Notes: generated by a model from the sequence alone, not told the origin. A DNA stretch of 64,000 bases from Aphrocallistes beatrix (GCA_963281255.1 OY725490.1:3906001-3970000), one strand, 5' to 3'. Counted from the stretch's first letter, positions 45,441 to 55,752 are shown. Numbers and translations are program-made.

Positions 45441-46030
45441 TTGCCAGCCGAAGACTATGAGCTTTCTACTTCAACATTTTCCTTTGTACCTCTTGGCGAT
45501 TCATTTGTATCTAATTCAAACGAATTACTTGCAGTATTGGACTCCAGTTTTATCGAGTCAGAGTATCAAGTTCCAGAGGCTGTAGAAGAGCAACACGCTT
45601 TAACTCAGAAAGAAATACAACTTGTGAATGACATTGAGTTGTGGGACGATATATCAGAAGACATACGAAATCGTTGGATAGCAAAAGGTAGTAAAGATTG
45701 TAGAAACAATTATAATAACTTCCCAAATTCTGGCATGATTCATGGAAATGAAGGATATCACCGATACTGCTCTAAGTCTTTCTTCACACGAATTCATCCT
45801 TTGACAGGAGAGTCTGTAGAACGTATATGACTCTGTTACTTGCCCTAAATTAGGGAAAATATTCTGCTTCGCTTGTAAGCTCCAATCACGAATAACTAGT
45901 CCATTCACCCAAGGCTTTAATGACTGGAAGCATGCTGACGAGAGAATTTCGTCCCATGAAAATAGCCAGCAGCATAGAGAAGCCATGGTAAGGGGTATTA
46001 TTCTGTGTGGACATGACCAGAACAACTTTT
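45441..46030 (+). pseudogene. hAT transposase N-terminal part with TTF-type zinc finger
   Basis: An acidic leader (DSSFIESEYQVPEAVEEQ) is followed by IELWDDISEDIRNRWIAKGS and FFTRIHPLTGESVER. After a frame change at about 45830 comes CPKLGKIFCFACKL, FTQGFNDWKHADERISSHEN and QQHREAM, the zinc-finger pattern of ZMYM1-like hAT transposases (C-x2-C ... H ... H). Different in sequence from the hAT at 37739, so a separate subfamily. The DUF4371 catalytic core is missing. Confidence 0.78.
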
Positions 46031-46126
46031 CAGTTGATCAGTGACTTAAAATGTCGCCTTGAGGCATATAAAGAAATCAGCTATGACTTCGGATTCTAGT
46101 ATAAACTACCATCTCTCTGTAATCAA

Positions 46127-46400
46127 ATGATCAAAAAAGCTGCGGGAAATGTTACATGCTCATATCCCAACGATCTGGAACCTACGATTGAGAGTGAGCT
46201 TATTCAAATTTCCAGCTTGATCAGATCTTCGGTAGAGTTACAAACAAGTGAAAAAACGATGTCAATCGAGCTTAAGATGTACGAATTCCTCACACAAACG
46301 TTTCCTAACATAGAAATAACTCGAATATATTTATCTACGATATCAAATTGCAGTGGTGAGAGGTCTTAATGTTACATTTGATTAAAGAGCCTCTAAAACA
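46127..46400 (+). pseudogene. hAT transposase C-terminal fragment
   Basis: IELKMYEFLTQTFPNIEITR, then LSTISNCSGERSxSKL: the start of the dimerisation domain, with Glu-Arg-Ser of the conserved CERSFSKL motif. It breaks into KRASRIRS-like residues in another frame. It belongs with the upstream zinc-finger part across an internal deletion. Confidence 0.7.
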
Positions 46401-46438
46401 AGAGTGTCCGAACTAAAATTGTCAAATTTTAAAATGGA

Positions 46439-46799
46439 TATCCTTACCATTAAAACTCGATTAGTATGTATATATGTGTGTAACGAATTGATTAAAAAAA
46501 CTACTTGGCACAGAAGGATGATTTAGGGATGTGGGAGTCTTTTGGCTATGGCTCCACTAAGTTCTGACTTCAGACGAAAATGATGATACATCACTGTCAT
46601 GACGTCATTATTACGCATCAAAATTTAAACAATTGGCAAATTTGGTGATTTTTCGTGCGATATCGATGATAGCACTAGGACAGACGTGATTAGAGATGTT
46701 ATCTCCTTATAATTAATCGATCTTACCCCAGGAACCCAAAGGCCCTCCAGGGCGGACACAAAGTGTCCGCCAGCCGGGCAACGCAACCAAGCGAAGCGA
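46439..46799 (+). mobile_element. Helentron-like element, internally deleted
   Basis: 5' end atccttaccattaaaactcgatta, a very short TA tract, central blocks partly missing, 3' end gtccgccagccgggcaacgcaaccaagcgaagcgagg. Confidence 0.8.
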
Positions 46800-47003
46800 G
46801 GTTATATATATATCTATATCTGTAACGAATTGATTAAAGAAACTGTCAGGCCCAGAAAGCTGATTTTTGGCATATAGGAGTCTTTTGGCTATGGCTCCAG
46901 TAAGCTCTGAGCTCAGACGAAAATGTCGACTCATCATGGAATTATGATGTCATTGTCACCATTTTATAATTCGAAATTTCAGTTTTTCAACTATTAATCA
47001 GCC
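46800..47003 (+). mobile_element. Helentron-like element, first part, split by P copy B
   Basis: TA tract and taacgaattgattaaagaaactg through gacgtcattgtcacc-like blocks to tattaatcagcc. The next family block (cattttaggtgatag) resumes at 49230. Confidence 0.8.
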
Positions 47004-47261
47004 CATAGCATTCTATATAGGCAATGGCACTCACCCAAAAATTAGTACCATGGATTGGTTAAATACTTCAAAACCAATAATTTTGATATTGTAGATATTT
47101 CAATTTTCCATCAATTTAGGCATTCACCCACCTTGACAAACGAACTAATATATCAGAACAATTGAAATGAGATATATTATTTGGTTTTTAATGCACATAA
47201 TCGAATTATTTAATACTTAATACATACAAAATATCAAAAGAATAGTTAATTACAATATTGA

Positions 47262-47470
47262 GACTTGAGGGACAGACTTGACATAGCTTGAGAGATAGAC
47301 TTGACTTAGCTTGAGAGAGACTTGACTTAGCTTGAGGGACAGACTTGACTTAGCTTGAGAGACAGACTTGAATTAGCTTGAGGGACAGACTTGACTTAGC
47401 TTGAGGGACAGACTTGAGTTAGCTTGAGAAACAGACTTGACTTAGCTTGAGGGACAGATTTGACTTGACT
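47262..47470. repeat. Minisatellite inside P copy B
   Basis: About nine copies of a 21-23 bp unit gagacagacttgacttagct; inverse of the unit in copy A. Confidence 0.9.
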
Positions 47471-47785
47471 TGAGACCGGAGACTTGAGGCATCATAAGGG
47501 AACAATCACACCCCGGCCTTTCAATAGGATATAGTCACACAATCCGGACTTCTACAGTCTGTGAAGTCGACTAAATAAACAAAGAATATTTTAAATTAGT
47601 TCTTGAATTTAGCCAGTTTACTATTCTCTAGTTTCAATACTAGTGCATTATATATAGGTCTTAACTTTATTAGAAGTGTACAATGTTCTAGTTCCATAGT
47701 AGCACATGCCAAATGAATAATATTAGTACGGGAAGAGCCAGAATAAATCTTTTAATTTCTGCTGAGGGTGTAGATATATCGTCGT

Positions 47786-48288
47786 CATAGGCGTAACTCC
47801 ATGGGTGGCAGGCAGGGTTGCCGTGGGAATGGGAATCCCCATACCCATGGGATGGGAATGATTTTTCCCCCGTGGGGATCCCCACATATTCCTATGGGGA
47901 TTCCAACAGGGTCCTATGGGGAGTCCCACAGAGTCCTATAGGAATCCTCATGGGGATTCCCACAGGGTCCTATGGGGATTCCTACAGCGTTCCTATAGGG
48001 ATCCATGGGGATTCTCATAGGGTCCTATTGGAATCCTCATGGGGATTCCCACAAGATTCCCATAGAATTCCTGTGGGAATCCCCACGGGGATTCCCACAG
48101 GAATTCTATGGGAATGGGATGGGAATTGAAATTTAATTCTCACGGCAACCCTGGTGGCAGGGGTAGCGTGCCACCCAGACCTAAATGTTATGTTGACTTG
48201 GGGTGGCATGCCACATTAGTTTGATATATGTTTACAAATCTCGCCACCCCAGCTAACCGTGAAAAAAAACAAAATAGTTACGCCTATG
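47786..48288. mobile_element. hAT miniature element inside P copy B
   Basis: Ends CATAGGCGTAACTCCATG and tagttacgcctatg. Perfect 8-bp duplications ATCGTCGT (47778-47785, 48289-48296). It is itself interrupted. Confidence 0.92.
47813..48153. mobile_element. hAT miniature element inside the previous one
   Basis: Ends CAGGGTTGCCGTG and CACGGCAACCCTG. Perfect 8-bp duplications GTGGCAGG (47805-47812, 48154-48161). The interior is a degenerate array of gggattccc / ccctatgggg palindromic words, open in several frames on both strands only because of its repeat structure. Confidence 0.93.
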
Positions 48289-48451
48289 ATCGTCGTTAAA
48301 TGACTATTCTTCCCTACCCAATTCACATTGAACATTTTCTAAACACCATTTACAAATTTCAAGAACTCAACAGTTTAGTTCTGGTCTACACAGTTCTTAT
48401 CCATGATATAAGCTAACAGTCCGGCTGAAGTTGACTAATGAAAATCTTAAG

Positions 48452-48522
48452 GGCCCAAATTACATTTCACCTTTCCAACCTGACAACCGGCAGGCTTGTC
48501 AGGTTAGAAAGGCGAAGTGAAA
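48452..48522. repeat. Short hairpin in P copy B
   Basis: attacatttcacctttccaa pairs with its near-complement at the other side of a small loop. Absent from the matching place in copy A (about 23500), so it was gained or lost after the copies separated. Confidence 0.7.
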
Positions 48523-48760
48523 TGTCCCGATGTTAATTTGGAGCACGTTTAGATAAATTGCACTTATCCGAATTAAAAAAAAGGTACTTATGCCCACGTT
48601 TTTGTACAAGTAGTAACGAGGATTGTATTTACTAAATTTGGGGAAGGCAACACTTTTTCTTAGTCTTTTAAATTCAGTCAATTGTTTCTACCCAACTTGA
48701 GTGTGTACATATATGCATGATTCTAGAATAATTAACTACATTACTTAAGAAATCACTCAC

Positions 48761-48911
48761 CCAGGATTTTGTTGATCTGGTAGTATTCACACGTCTTGGA
48801 ATGGCTCAATACCATTTTCACGAAGAGCACCATCTTTGGGAAATTGAAAAACTTCATGAAGTGTTCCACTCCTCTGTAATTGGAAGTCGAGTCAGGCGCG
48901 AGACAAGAAAT
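48761..48911 (-). pseudogene. THAP-domain exon of P copy B
   Basis: Aligned with copy A it reads ISCLAPDSTSNYRGVEHFMK then FFNFPK. The start Met is Ile (ATG to ATT) and the CPGC-type second Cys is absent. It has the same one-base deletion before the Trp codon as copy A, and a further TGA two codons after the Trp. The donor (CTGG|GTGAGT) is retained. Non-functional. Confidence 0.72.
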
Positions 48912-49222
48912 CTCGTCCAAATAATGATTTATGCAATTAGTGTTGTCAAGTGAGGTATTATAAATGAGTAATAGAAATAATATGCAGCAAAACAATACAT
49001 TATTGTAATACACTAGTGTTGTATGTGAAGTAAATATAAATATTGTGGTTACATAATATTTTCAAAATGAATATTTAAGCTAACATGAACTCACAATATG
49101 AGATAATTATATAGTTGATAATAACAGTTATTTAAATAGCGGTTTTAGGATTGAAGTATTTAACCAATCCATGGTACCAATTTTTGGGTCAGTGCCATTG
49201 CCTTAGTATATAGAATGCTATG

Positions 49223-49509
49223 ATCAGCCATTTTAGGTGATAGAACGCAGAAATTTCAATAGAATGTGCATATTAATATTCTTCACATATGATGCCACTA
49301 TCATCAAAGAAATGATCTTATCACTGTTATGACGTCATCATTATGCATCAAAATTAAAAAATTGACAAATTAGATGATTTTTCGCGCGATATCGATTATA
49401 ACATGTACGACAGACGTATTTAGAGATATTATCTCCCTTTTAATTAATCAAAGTGACCCCAGGCGCCCAAAGGGCGCCTCTGGCGGGCACAAAGTGTTCT
49501 CCAGCCGCG
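49223..49509 (+). mobile_element. Helentron-like element, second part after P copy B
   Basis: Continues the copy of 46800-47003 from cattttaggtgatagaacgc to gtctccagccgcgcag-like sequence at its 3' side. Confidence 0.8.
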
Positions 49510-50207
49510 CAGTGTATAATAATACTCTTCAAATTGTGACACAACTATCATCAAAAAATGATGACTCATCACTCTGTTATGATGTCATCATTACGCATCA
49601 AAGTTTTTTAAAATGATAAATTTTTTGATCTTTCGAGTATAATAGTAAGACACATAGGCGCAAAGTACGGTGGTACAGGTGGTGTAAGTGCACCACTGAC
49701 ACTCTGAAATAAAAGTGTCGGTGGTGAAAGGAAAAGTTTTCAAAAAATCTCTCTGTTGAAATGACGAGGCATAACAAGAAATCTAAAGTTTGTCTATATT
49801 GTGTGTATAACATGGATTAATAGTGTTGATGAAACCGACAGATTCATTACTAGATCGATATTGTAACTAATATATTTAATTCACTACTAGTATGGCAGGA
49901 ACGAAGGTTTAAATTACCTTTTTCGATGTTGCACTATCAACTACTACATACGTACTATGTATATACAATATGACATATAGTTTAGAAAGTGTAGTAACGA
50001 ACTGAGATTTTTAAAGGTATTGGTCCTATAAAAATAGCTGTATTGAGGTGCACCACTGGCACTTTTGATAACAAGTCAAAAGTTTGCGCATAAGACACAT
50101 ATTTACAGATGTTATCTACCATATAATTAACCAATGTGAACCTAGGCGCCTTCGGTTGAGCAGAGTACCCGTCAGCCGCGTTGCGCAAGCAAGCGAAGCG
50201 CGCTTGT
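49510..50207 (+). mobile_element. Helentron-like element, split by a hAT-like insertion
   Basis: 49510-49653 and 50091-50207 are consecutive family blocks (atgatgactcatcac...atcgag, then agatgttatctacc...gtcagccgcgttgcgcaagc, hairpin near 50190-50207). Confidence 0.75.
49654..50090. mobile_element. hAT-like non-autonomous element
   Basis: Starts ataggcgcaaagtacgg and ends caaaagtttgcgca. Direct duplications TAAGACAC on both sides (49646-49653, 50091-50098). ggtgcaccactg words near both ends are inverted. No gene. Confidence 0.75.
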
Positions 50208-50214
50208 TCTTCTG

Positions 50215-50689
50215 AAATTGAGGTACAATTAAAAATTTGAGAACAAATTTAGATTGAAAAGAAAGGGAGAACCAATTTTTGAAATGTTATCAAACCATTT
50301 ACACTCTGGAATAAAGATCTAATATAGTATGCGCACTTGGGCCACCAGCTCTAAAATTCTAGCGTTTTAGGAAACCTTCAATCCCGATATCACCATCGAT
50401 TTAGGAATCAATCCAGTGATTTATGGCCCCTCATGGGGTCCCTCAATAAAGGTTTGAGGGAAGTCATAGAAACATGGAGCAAGAACTTGCAAAGAGGAAT
50501 TTTTGCATCAATCCTTTGTGTTTAACTCTATTAAATGGACTTCTAAATAATATTTCGGGAGGGGTATTGCCGCCTGGCTATGCCACTGCATATGGCGTTT
50601 GTTCGCGTTTTGTTAGACTGAGAAAGCCCAATAGGCCATTATATAGAGTTAGCAATCGGAGCCCAAAATAGCCAAAGAGCGTGTTGAGC
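50215..50689. other. Unassigned stretch with one hAT-type end
   Basis: ggtattgccgcctggctatgccactg (50564-50590) is a hAT-type right end. A possible left end ccagtgatttatggcccc lies at 50410 without matching duplications. Otherwise featureless. Confidence 0.4.
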
Positions 50690-50697
50690 TCCTAGAA

Positions 50698-51135
50698 CAG
50701 TGGTTTTCAACGTTTTTGTTATTTCAGAACTCCAAATATGTTATTACAATCTACCGGAACCTACCCTTTCTCTATACATAAATAATGCGTATAATTAATA
50801 TCAACTCATTTATTCAGTCCTTGTATTAACTCTTGTTTTGGAATATATATGGAATATACCAGAAAAGTAATTGGGAATACATAGAGGTAGAAATTTACAG
50901 GTCATCAACACAACAGCATATTATTAGTCAATTCTTCAAAACATACAAGTTTCATCACTTTCTTGATTACGAAAATTGTGTCGTTACACACTAGCGTTGC
51001 GATGGGCGATAATTATCTATTCAATAATTGGGTTCACCCTTCGATCTATTTTCAATTAAGAATAAGCATAAATATTCTCGAGAAGTCCCCGGAACCCTTA
51101 AGAATCGCTCGCGGAACCCCGGTTGAAAATCACTG
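50698..51135. mobile_element. hAT miniature element
   Basis: Ends CAGTGGTTTTCAACG and GGTTGAAAATCACTG. 8-bp duplications tcctagaa / tccaagaa (one mismatch). No gene. Confidence 0.88.
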
Positions 51136-51345
51136 TCCAAGAATTATACATATTTGCCTTGGTAATGTTTTCTGTTGTTCAGTCGTCGAAAGTTCATAAT
51201 AAATGATAGGGTGGCTATGGCTGCCTCAGCGCCACCAACCCTATTGAAATACTACTGTTTAAAAAGTATCAGAAGTGATCGGAACAACTACACTAAATTT
51301 GATTTGCTAGAATTATTACAATAGTAACACGAAGTGATAATTATA

Positions 51346-51767
51346 CAGTCGAACTTGTCTATAATGGCCAGTGTATTGGCCACCCAAGGGACTGGGTAAA
51401 AATGTCTGTTATATATATCTGGCCGTTTATAGACAGGCAGGGGCCAGAATATACAGGCTTGTGATGTAACGATGTGATACAGGAATAATGTATACATGTA
51501 CTGGATATCACTGATGAGCGATACTACTTTTGTTACTAATACTACTTAGAAACTAGATCATCGTTCGGAATAAGGATTATAATAAACACTTGTATGCAAT
51601 CCTATACATGAATTGACTGTTGTAGAGTCTTTAGGCCCGCAAGATACCGAAAAGGTGTGGCAACTGGCCGCGTTGAGCAGATGATCGTTTTACACAGGTT
51701 CAATATTATAAGAAATGGGACGGGACCGTTCTTAGGTGGACCATGGCGTATTTAATACACGGCAGTG
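51346..51767. mobile_element. Tigger-type miniature element
   Basis: Starts cagtcgaacttgtctataatgg after TA and ends acggcagtg before TA. Inner blocks match 30943-31383 in reverse (ggccgcgttgagcag, ttacacaggttcaatatt). Confidence 0.75.
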
Positions 51768-52128
51768 TATGTCACTGAGAAGGCCTGAAAAATAGAAAGC
51801 CAGTTTTTCAAAGTCAAAATTTAATTAGACCGATAAATCAAAAACTGTAAACAGTTGGGCCAAAATAAATTCAAGTACCAAGGCTGATGCCAACTACGTT
51901 TACCAATATCTCCGAACCAGCAGATTTTAGGTTATTAAAATGAATTATTCGCTGATATACAACAACACCCAAATATCTCCAAATAAAGTTACTAGTTTAT
52001 TTGAATATCAAAAGTATAGCTTTTGCAACTTTAGGCCTCAAAACGGACATATCCCATTATAATTCTACACGAAGCGGAGCCTACCTTGCGACCACTAAAT
52101 CCGAACCAGCAGATTTTAGGTCGTTTTA

Positions 52129-53444
52129 CTTAGGTCATTTCAAAAGTACTGATCACCCCCCGCCAATTTGATATTAAGCAACGACTGATGTGTTATTTAA
52201 TCACATATACTCGAAATAGTCTCCCTTGACACGAATACACTCCTTTAGACGGTCTACCCAGCAGCGAAATGTCTTTTTATACTCCGTCTGTGGGATCGAT
52301 TTCAGGTACTTATGAACGGCGAATCCGATCTCCATTCGACTAGTGAACTTCTTATCAGAGAGATGACTTTTCAGCTTTGAAAACAACCAGAAGTCACAAG
52401 GACTTAGGTCAGGGGAATAGGGAGGGTGATTCAGTGTTTTCATCCTTATATCCTTGATGTATCCGGTGACTTGTTTAGTTTTATGGCTACTGGCATTATC
52501 ATGTAGAAGTTTTATTCCACGAGGACCAGTTCTCCGCCGACGCTCTGTGTAGTGTTTACTAACATCTGCGAGCACATTAGTGCAATAAAAGTCTCCAGTA
52601 ACATTCTGGCCCTTCGGAACGCAAACTTGAGCAACTGGGCCGTAGACGTCAAATGCAATTGCGTACATTACCTTCTTGGCACGGAAATCTGGACGCGGTC
52701 TTTTAGGTCGGGGTTCGCCCGGATGCAGCCAACACTTAGATTTTTCCTTGGATTTTGGTTGTGAATATTAAATCTACGTTTAATCTATGGTTACTATCTC
52801 ATAGAGTCGCCTTGCATCAAATCTTTCGTAATCTAGAAGATTTTCGCAACATTCTAGCCTCTGTTTCATCCGGGCCTCTGACAGCAAATCCGGCACCCAC
52901 CGAGCGCAAACCTTCCTTACTCCGAGATCTTCCTTCAGAATGCGGTAAATACTTCCCGTTAAGATATCCTTATACTAAGAAATCTCTTCAATAGAGCAGC
53001 AAGGGTCATTTCGAAGAAATTCACCAACCAACTCAATTGAGGGTTCACCGGTTGCAGATTTAGGCATACCAGTCCGAGGCTCATCTTCAATGCTGTCTCT
53101 TCACTCTCGAAATAGTCGAGCCCATCTTCTAACCGTGGAATAAGCAAGTGCTTGATCTCCACAAACTTCCACGAGATCATTGTGGATGTTCCTAATTGGA
53201 ATCTTTTAGTAGTGAACGAAACTTGATATACGCCTTTTGCTCTTGCTCAATAATTGACGATTTTGAAGCCAAAACTGACAAGATTGAAATGATGATTATA
53301 AGAAAAATACTTGTGCTATCTCAAAAATTCTTTTAGATATTAGGAGAGAATGGGTAATGCTATCTGGATTATATTAATTGGTACATTCGATATACACTAG
53401 CTGTCAAAAATCAATAGTGATCAGTACTTTTGAAATGACCTAAG
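52129..53444 (-). mobile_element. Full-length mariner transposon
   Basis: 1316 bp, inverted ends CTTAGGTCATTTCAAAAGTA...CTGATCAC, TA flanks at 52127-52128 and 53445-53446. Length and TTAGGTC-type ends are those of mariner. Confidence 0.93.
52201..53260 (-). pseudogene. Mariner (DD34D) transposase with stops and frameshifts
   Basis: The C-terminal half is open for 155 residues: AIAFDVYGPVAQVCVPKG, LLHDNASSHKTKQV (second Asp), HPPYSPDLSPCDFWLFSKLK (third Asp; DD34D spacing) and a normal end (VKGDYFEYM). Upstream the frame carries EIVTID followed by three in-frame stops, exactly where the TIDETWI motif with the first Asp lies; the Asp codon itself is intact. Farther upstream, GDQALAYSTVRRWARLF is the second helix-turn-helix of mariner N-termini, and frame changes separate it from a first HTH near 53200. 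Inactive. Confidence 0.9.
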
Positions 53445-53699
53445 TATGATATGTTTTAATGATAAGTAGCCTATTTTAAAAAGGTTAGTAATTGGATACA
53501 ACTAATGGCTGCTAAAATGTTCAGTATTGATCTCTCCACATTATATGTAAACTTTATTATGATCACATCATGATGACTGTGCAAAAAATCGACAATCGGA
53601 GTCATTAGCTCTTATTAAGATTTATATTTCTCGAATAGGATGAGAAGTGAACCTGTGCAATAACACTAAATTCAAAATATTCCCATCCTAATTTAGGAT

Positions 53700-53705
53700 T
53701 TTATT
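53700..53705 (-). terminator. Candidate polyadenylation signal for the 413-residue ORF
   Basis: AATAAA on the minus strand, about 120 bases after the stop codon of the ORF at 53825-55066. Chance occurrence is possible in AT-rich DNA. Confidence 0.4.
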
Positions 53706-53824
53706 TTACAACTTTGACCTCTAAAACGTGATTTAACATAACTAGAAATGAGTTATTATTATCCTCAAATATTAGTTTAACTAGTTAAATAACACATAAT
53801 CTGGTAATGATAAAATGAAAAAAA

Positions 53825-55066
53825 TCAAGATTTCTTGTGTTTTTCATATATTGTCATAGCAGATTGAAATAGACTAGAATAATCGAGGGAAGGTTTTAAT
53901 TCGCAATTGTGAGGACATAACAGATCTGGAGTACAAAGACCTTTGCTGCTTGAAAAGTGTGTCCGTAATTTAGAGTCTAATTTTTGTGTCAAGGCGAAAT
54001 TTGGAGTGAATCCAGTTTTAAAAGATTCTTTCTCAATTTCTAAATTAACATTATCTTCTATAAAAGAACCAATTTCCAAAGATGTCAAGTTAGAAATAAA
54101 AGCATTAACATTTGTTTTCAGATCTTTTAATTCAATCAATTGTTTGATATAAAAATTAAAGAAATTACTTTCAACTAATGAATAGCTCAAAGCTATATCA
54201 AAAATTGGAAAATGAGCAAATCCTTTTGCTGAATAATTTTTATTAAAAACATTAGTCTTAATGGATTTTACAGCAAAACTCTTTGCAAATTGAAATGCAT
54301 CAACATCGTCATCAAGAACAATTGTGGTATCCATGTCACTCAGAGAATCATAGATTTCACTTTTTTCTTTTTGTCTAAGATTCTGCAGAATTGAAGTGTC
54401 GTTAAAATTTAGAGATTGAGAAGATTGTTTCTTAATGGCTCTGACCTGTGATTTATTTATAATTACTTTCGACATTTCTTGAGAATTCTTTTTCTTTTTT
54501 GATACCGTTTCGCAGTGCTTCGAATGCTTTCTTTTGGAAACATGATGTAAAGCAACACTAGGAATAGTTAGATCAATGTTTAAATTAGTTGTATTTTCAC
54601 TATCGTTCTCAAAATGTGCTTCAATTTTGTTTTTCAAAGTATCTTTCTGAATATTTTTAGATGAGATATTTTCCTTCTCAAAATCTTCATTTTCATTGTC
54701 AATTTTTTTACAATTCTCACTATATAAAGACTTCCTTTTGGAAAACCCTACGTGTGAGCCACTAATGTTGGAATCGATTCGATGCTTATTGGATTTTCTA
54801 ATTGTTTGCTTTGATGGAGATGCGGTCAAAGTCTCGGGTTTAATTTTATAACTTTTACCTTTTGAACTGTTGGTTCCAGAAGTCTTTTTAGCTTGAACAG
54901 GACTTAGTTTAGAAATACTAAAAATTTCTTTGGTAGATTCATTTTTAATTCGATATTTCTTATTAGCTCGTGATTTCTTGTCCTTCTCATGCTTGTGTTT
55001 CCGAGAATCATTTTTTTTAAGAGGATCAGCAGAGATAGCTAGTAGAGATGAAAGTATGTTAATCAA
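53825..55066 (-). CDS. Uncharacterised Lys/Ser/Asn-rich protein, probably a 3' terminal exon
   Basis: Longest intact frame in the window (413 codons if the first Met is used) and the only one not resembling a transposase. I do not recognise it. The N-terminal 230 residues are hydrophilic and basic with KKKK, KHKHEKDKKSR and KRKHSK runs, so it is likely disordered and nuclear. The C-terminal 150 residues are more ordered: a short acidic SDMDTTIVLDDDVDAFQFAK segment, aromatic-rich SLVESNFFNFYIKQLIELKD, then a tail with two Cys (CTPDLLCPHNC) and a short basic end (YEKHKKS). A T-rich tract ending ...CTCTACTAG (acceptor at 55039-55040) precedes the frame, so translation may enter from an upstream exon, not at Met 1; that exon was not found. 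There is a downstream AATAAA. A host gene is the simplest reading. Confidence 0.6.
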   Translation of the reverse strand: MINILSSLLAISADPLKKNDSRKHKHEKDKKSRANKKYRIKNESTKEIFSISKLSPVQAKKTSGTNSSKGKSYKIKPETLTASPSKQTIRKSNKHRIDSNISGSHVGFSKRKSLYSENCKKIDNENEDFEKENISSKNIQKDTLKNKIEAHFENDSENTTNLNIDLTIPSVALHHVSKRKHSKHCETVSKKKKNSQEMSKVIINKSQVRAIKKQSSQSLNFNDTSILQNLRQKEKSEIYDSLSDMDTTIVLDDDVDAFQFAKSFAVKSIKTNVFNKNYSAKGFAHFPIFDIALSYSLVESNFFNFYIKQLIELKDLKTNVNAFISNLTSLEIGSFIEDNVNLEIEKESFKTGFTPNFALTQKLDSKLRTHFSSSKGLCTPDLLCPHNCELKPSLDYSSLFQSAMTIYEKHKKS

Positions 55067-55309
55067 TCAAATTATTAGGTATATAAATATATATTTATAA
55101 ACAACATATTTCTAATACAACACAAATATATCTTCCCATTTGAATAATTCGTTACATAGTATATTATTCCAAACAGGCATAGTATCAAATCCACTCATAT
55201 TGAGAACCATTTAATGCCACTTTTACATGGGGTCTTTTCTATTTATAGTATGGACCCAAATTTATATGGCTTCCCCGCCCAAAATGGCTTAAACAGGAAA
55301 TGAAGCAAC

Positions 55310-55752
55310 ACATTCCTGGTATAGGCGGAGTTAAATCAGAATTTTTGACGATGTAAAAAAAGTGATTTTGGGTGATTTTGCAAAATGTACTTCATTTGAA
55401 CTCGTGAATGAATAACCTCCCATTTCTGAAAATGAATTCAATGGATTAGTGAAATATTTTCATGGTGAATGAAATCTGGTGCTAAATCGTCATGTAACAT
55501 CGATTATGAAGACATTTTTTTGCAGAAGCAGTGGTCCATGATTCACGAGTTTCGCTGCTTGGTAGGATACATTTTTCTACTCAAAACTCACCATACAAAA
55601 TACAGTTCTAGGTCTTATACTCGAAAAATCTTGTAAAAATCATTGAAAATATTCGAATTATAATCTTTAAATACGATAATAACCAAGAATACTTGAGGAT
55701 AAAAAATTTTATATTAATGAAGCATGTAACAGAACTGAATTGACACCTTGTA
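55310..55752. mobile_element. Degenerate M2-family element
   Basis: Blocks gattttgggtgattttgcaaaatgtac, gcagaagcagtgg and tgaagcatgtaacagaactgaattgacaccttgta match M1/M2 interiors and right ends. The left end is lost. Confidence 0.6.

Larger units (their letters stand above)
45010..46437 (+). mobile_element. Internally deleted ZMYM1-like hAT, right end replaced by a Helentron
   Basis: Left end cagaggtggattaagggggg (hAT-like) and GC-rich subterminal gcggtcgcccggggtccgag. It carries the first and last parts of a transposase. The right terminus is lost at the Helentron starting 46439. Confidence 0.65.
47004..49222 (-). mobile_element. P-superfamily transposon (copy B)
   Basis: Ends catagcattctatataggcaatgg and inverse. 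Perfect 7-bp duplications ATCAGCC at 46997-47003 and 49223-49229. Same subfamily as copy A but reversed, with the THAP exon at 48761-48911, the minisatellite at 47262-47470 and a nested hAT pair. It sits in a Helentron copy that reads continuously once the P element and one duplication are removed. Confidence 0.88.

Noticed and set aside
45654-46025. 123-codon minus-strand ORF
   Set aside because: It lies opposite the TTF zinc-finger region of the hAT transposase and has no motif.
47818-48129. 103-codon ORF rich in Gly, Ile, Pro, Ser (GIPTG-type repeats)
   Set aside because: It follows from the gggattccc array of a hAT miniature element; all frames on both strands are open in the same way.
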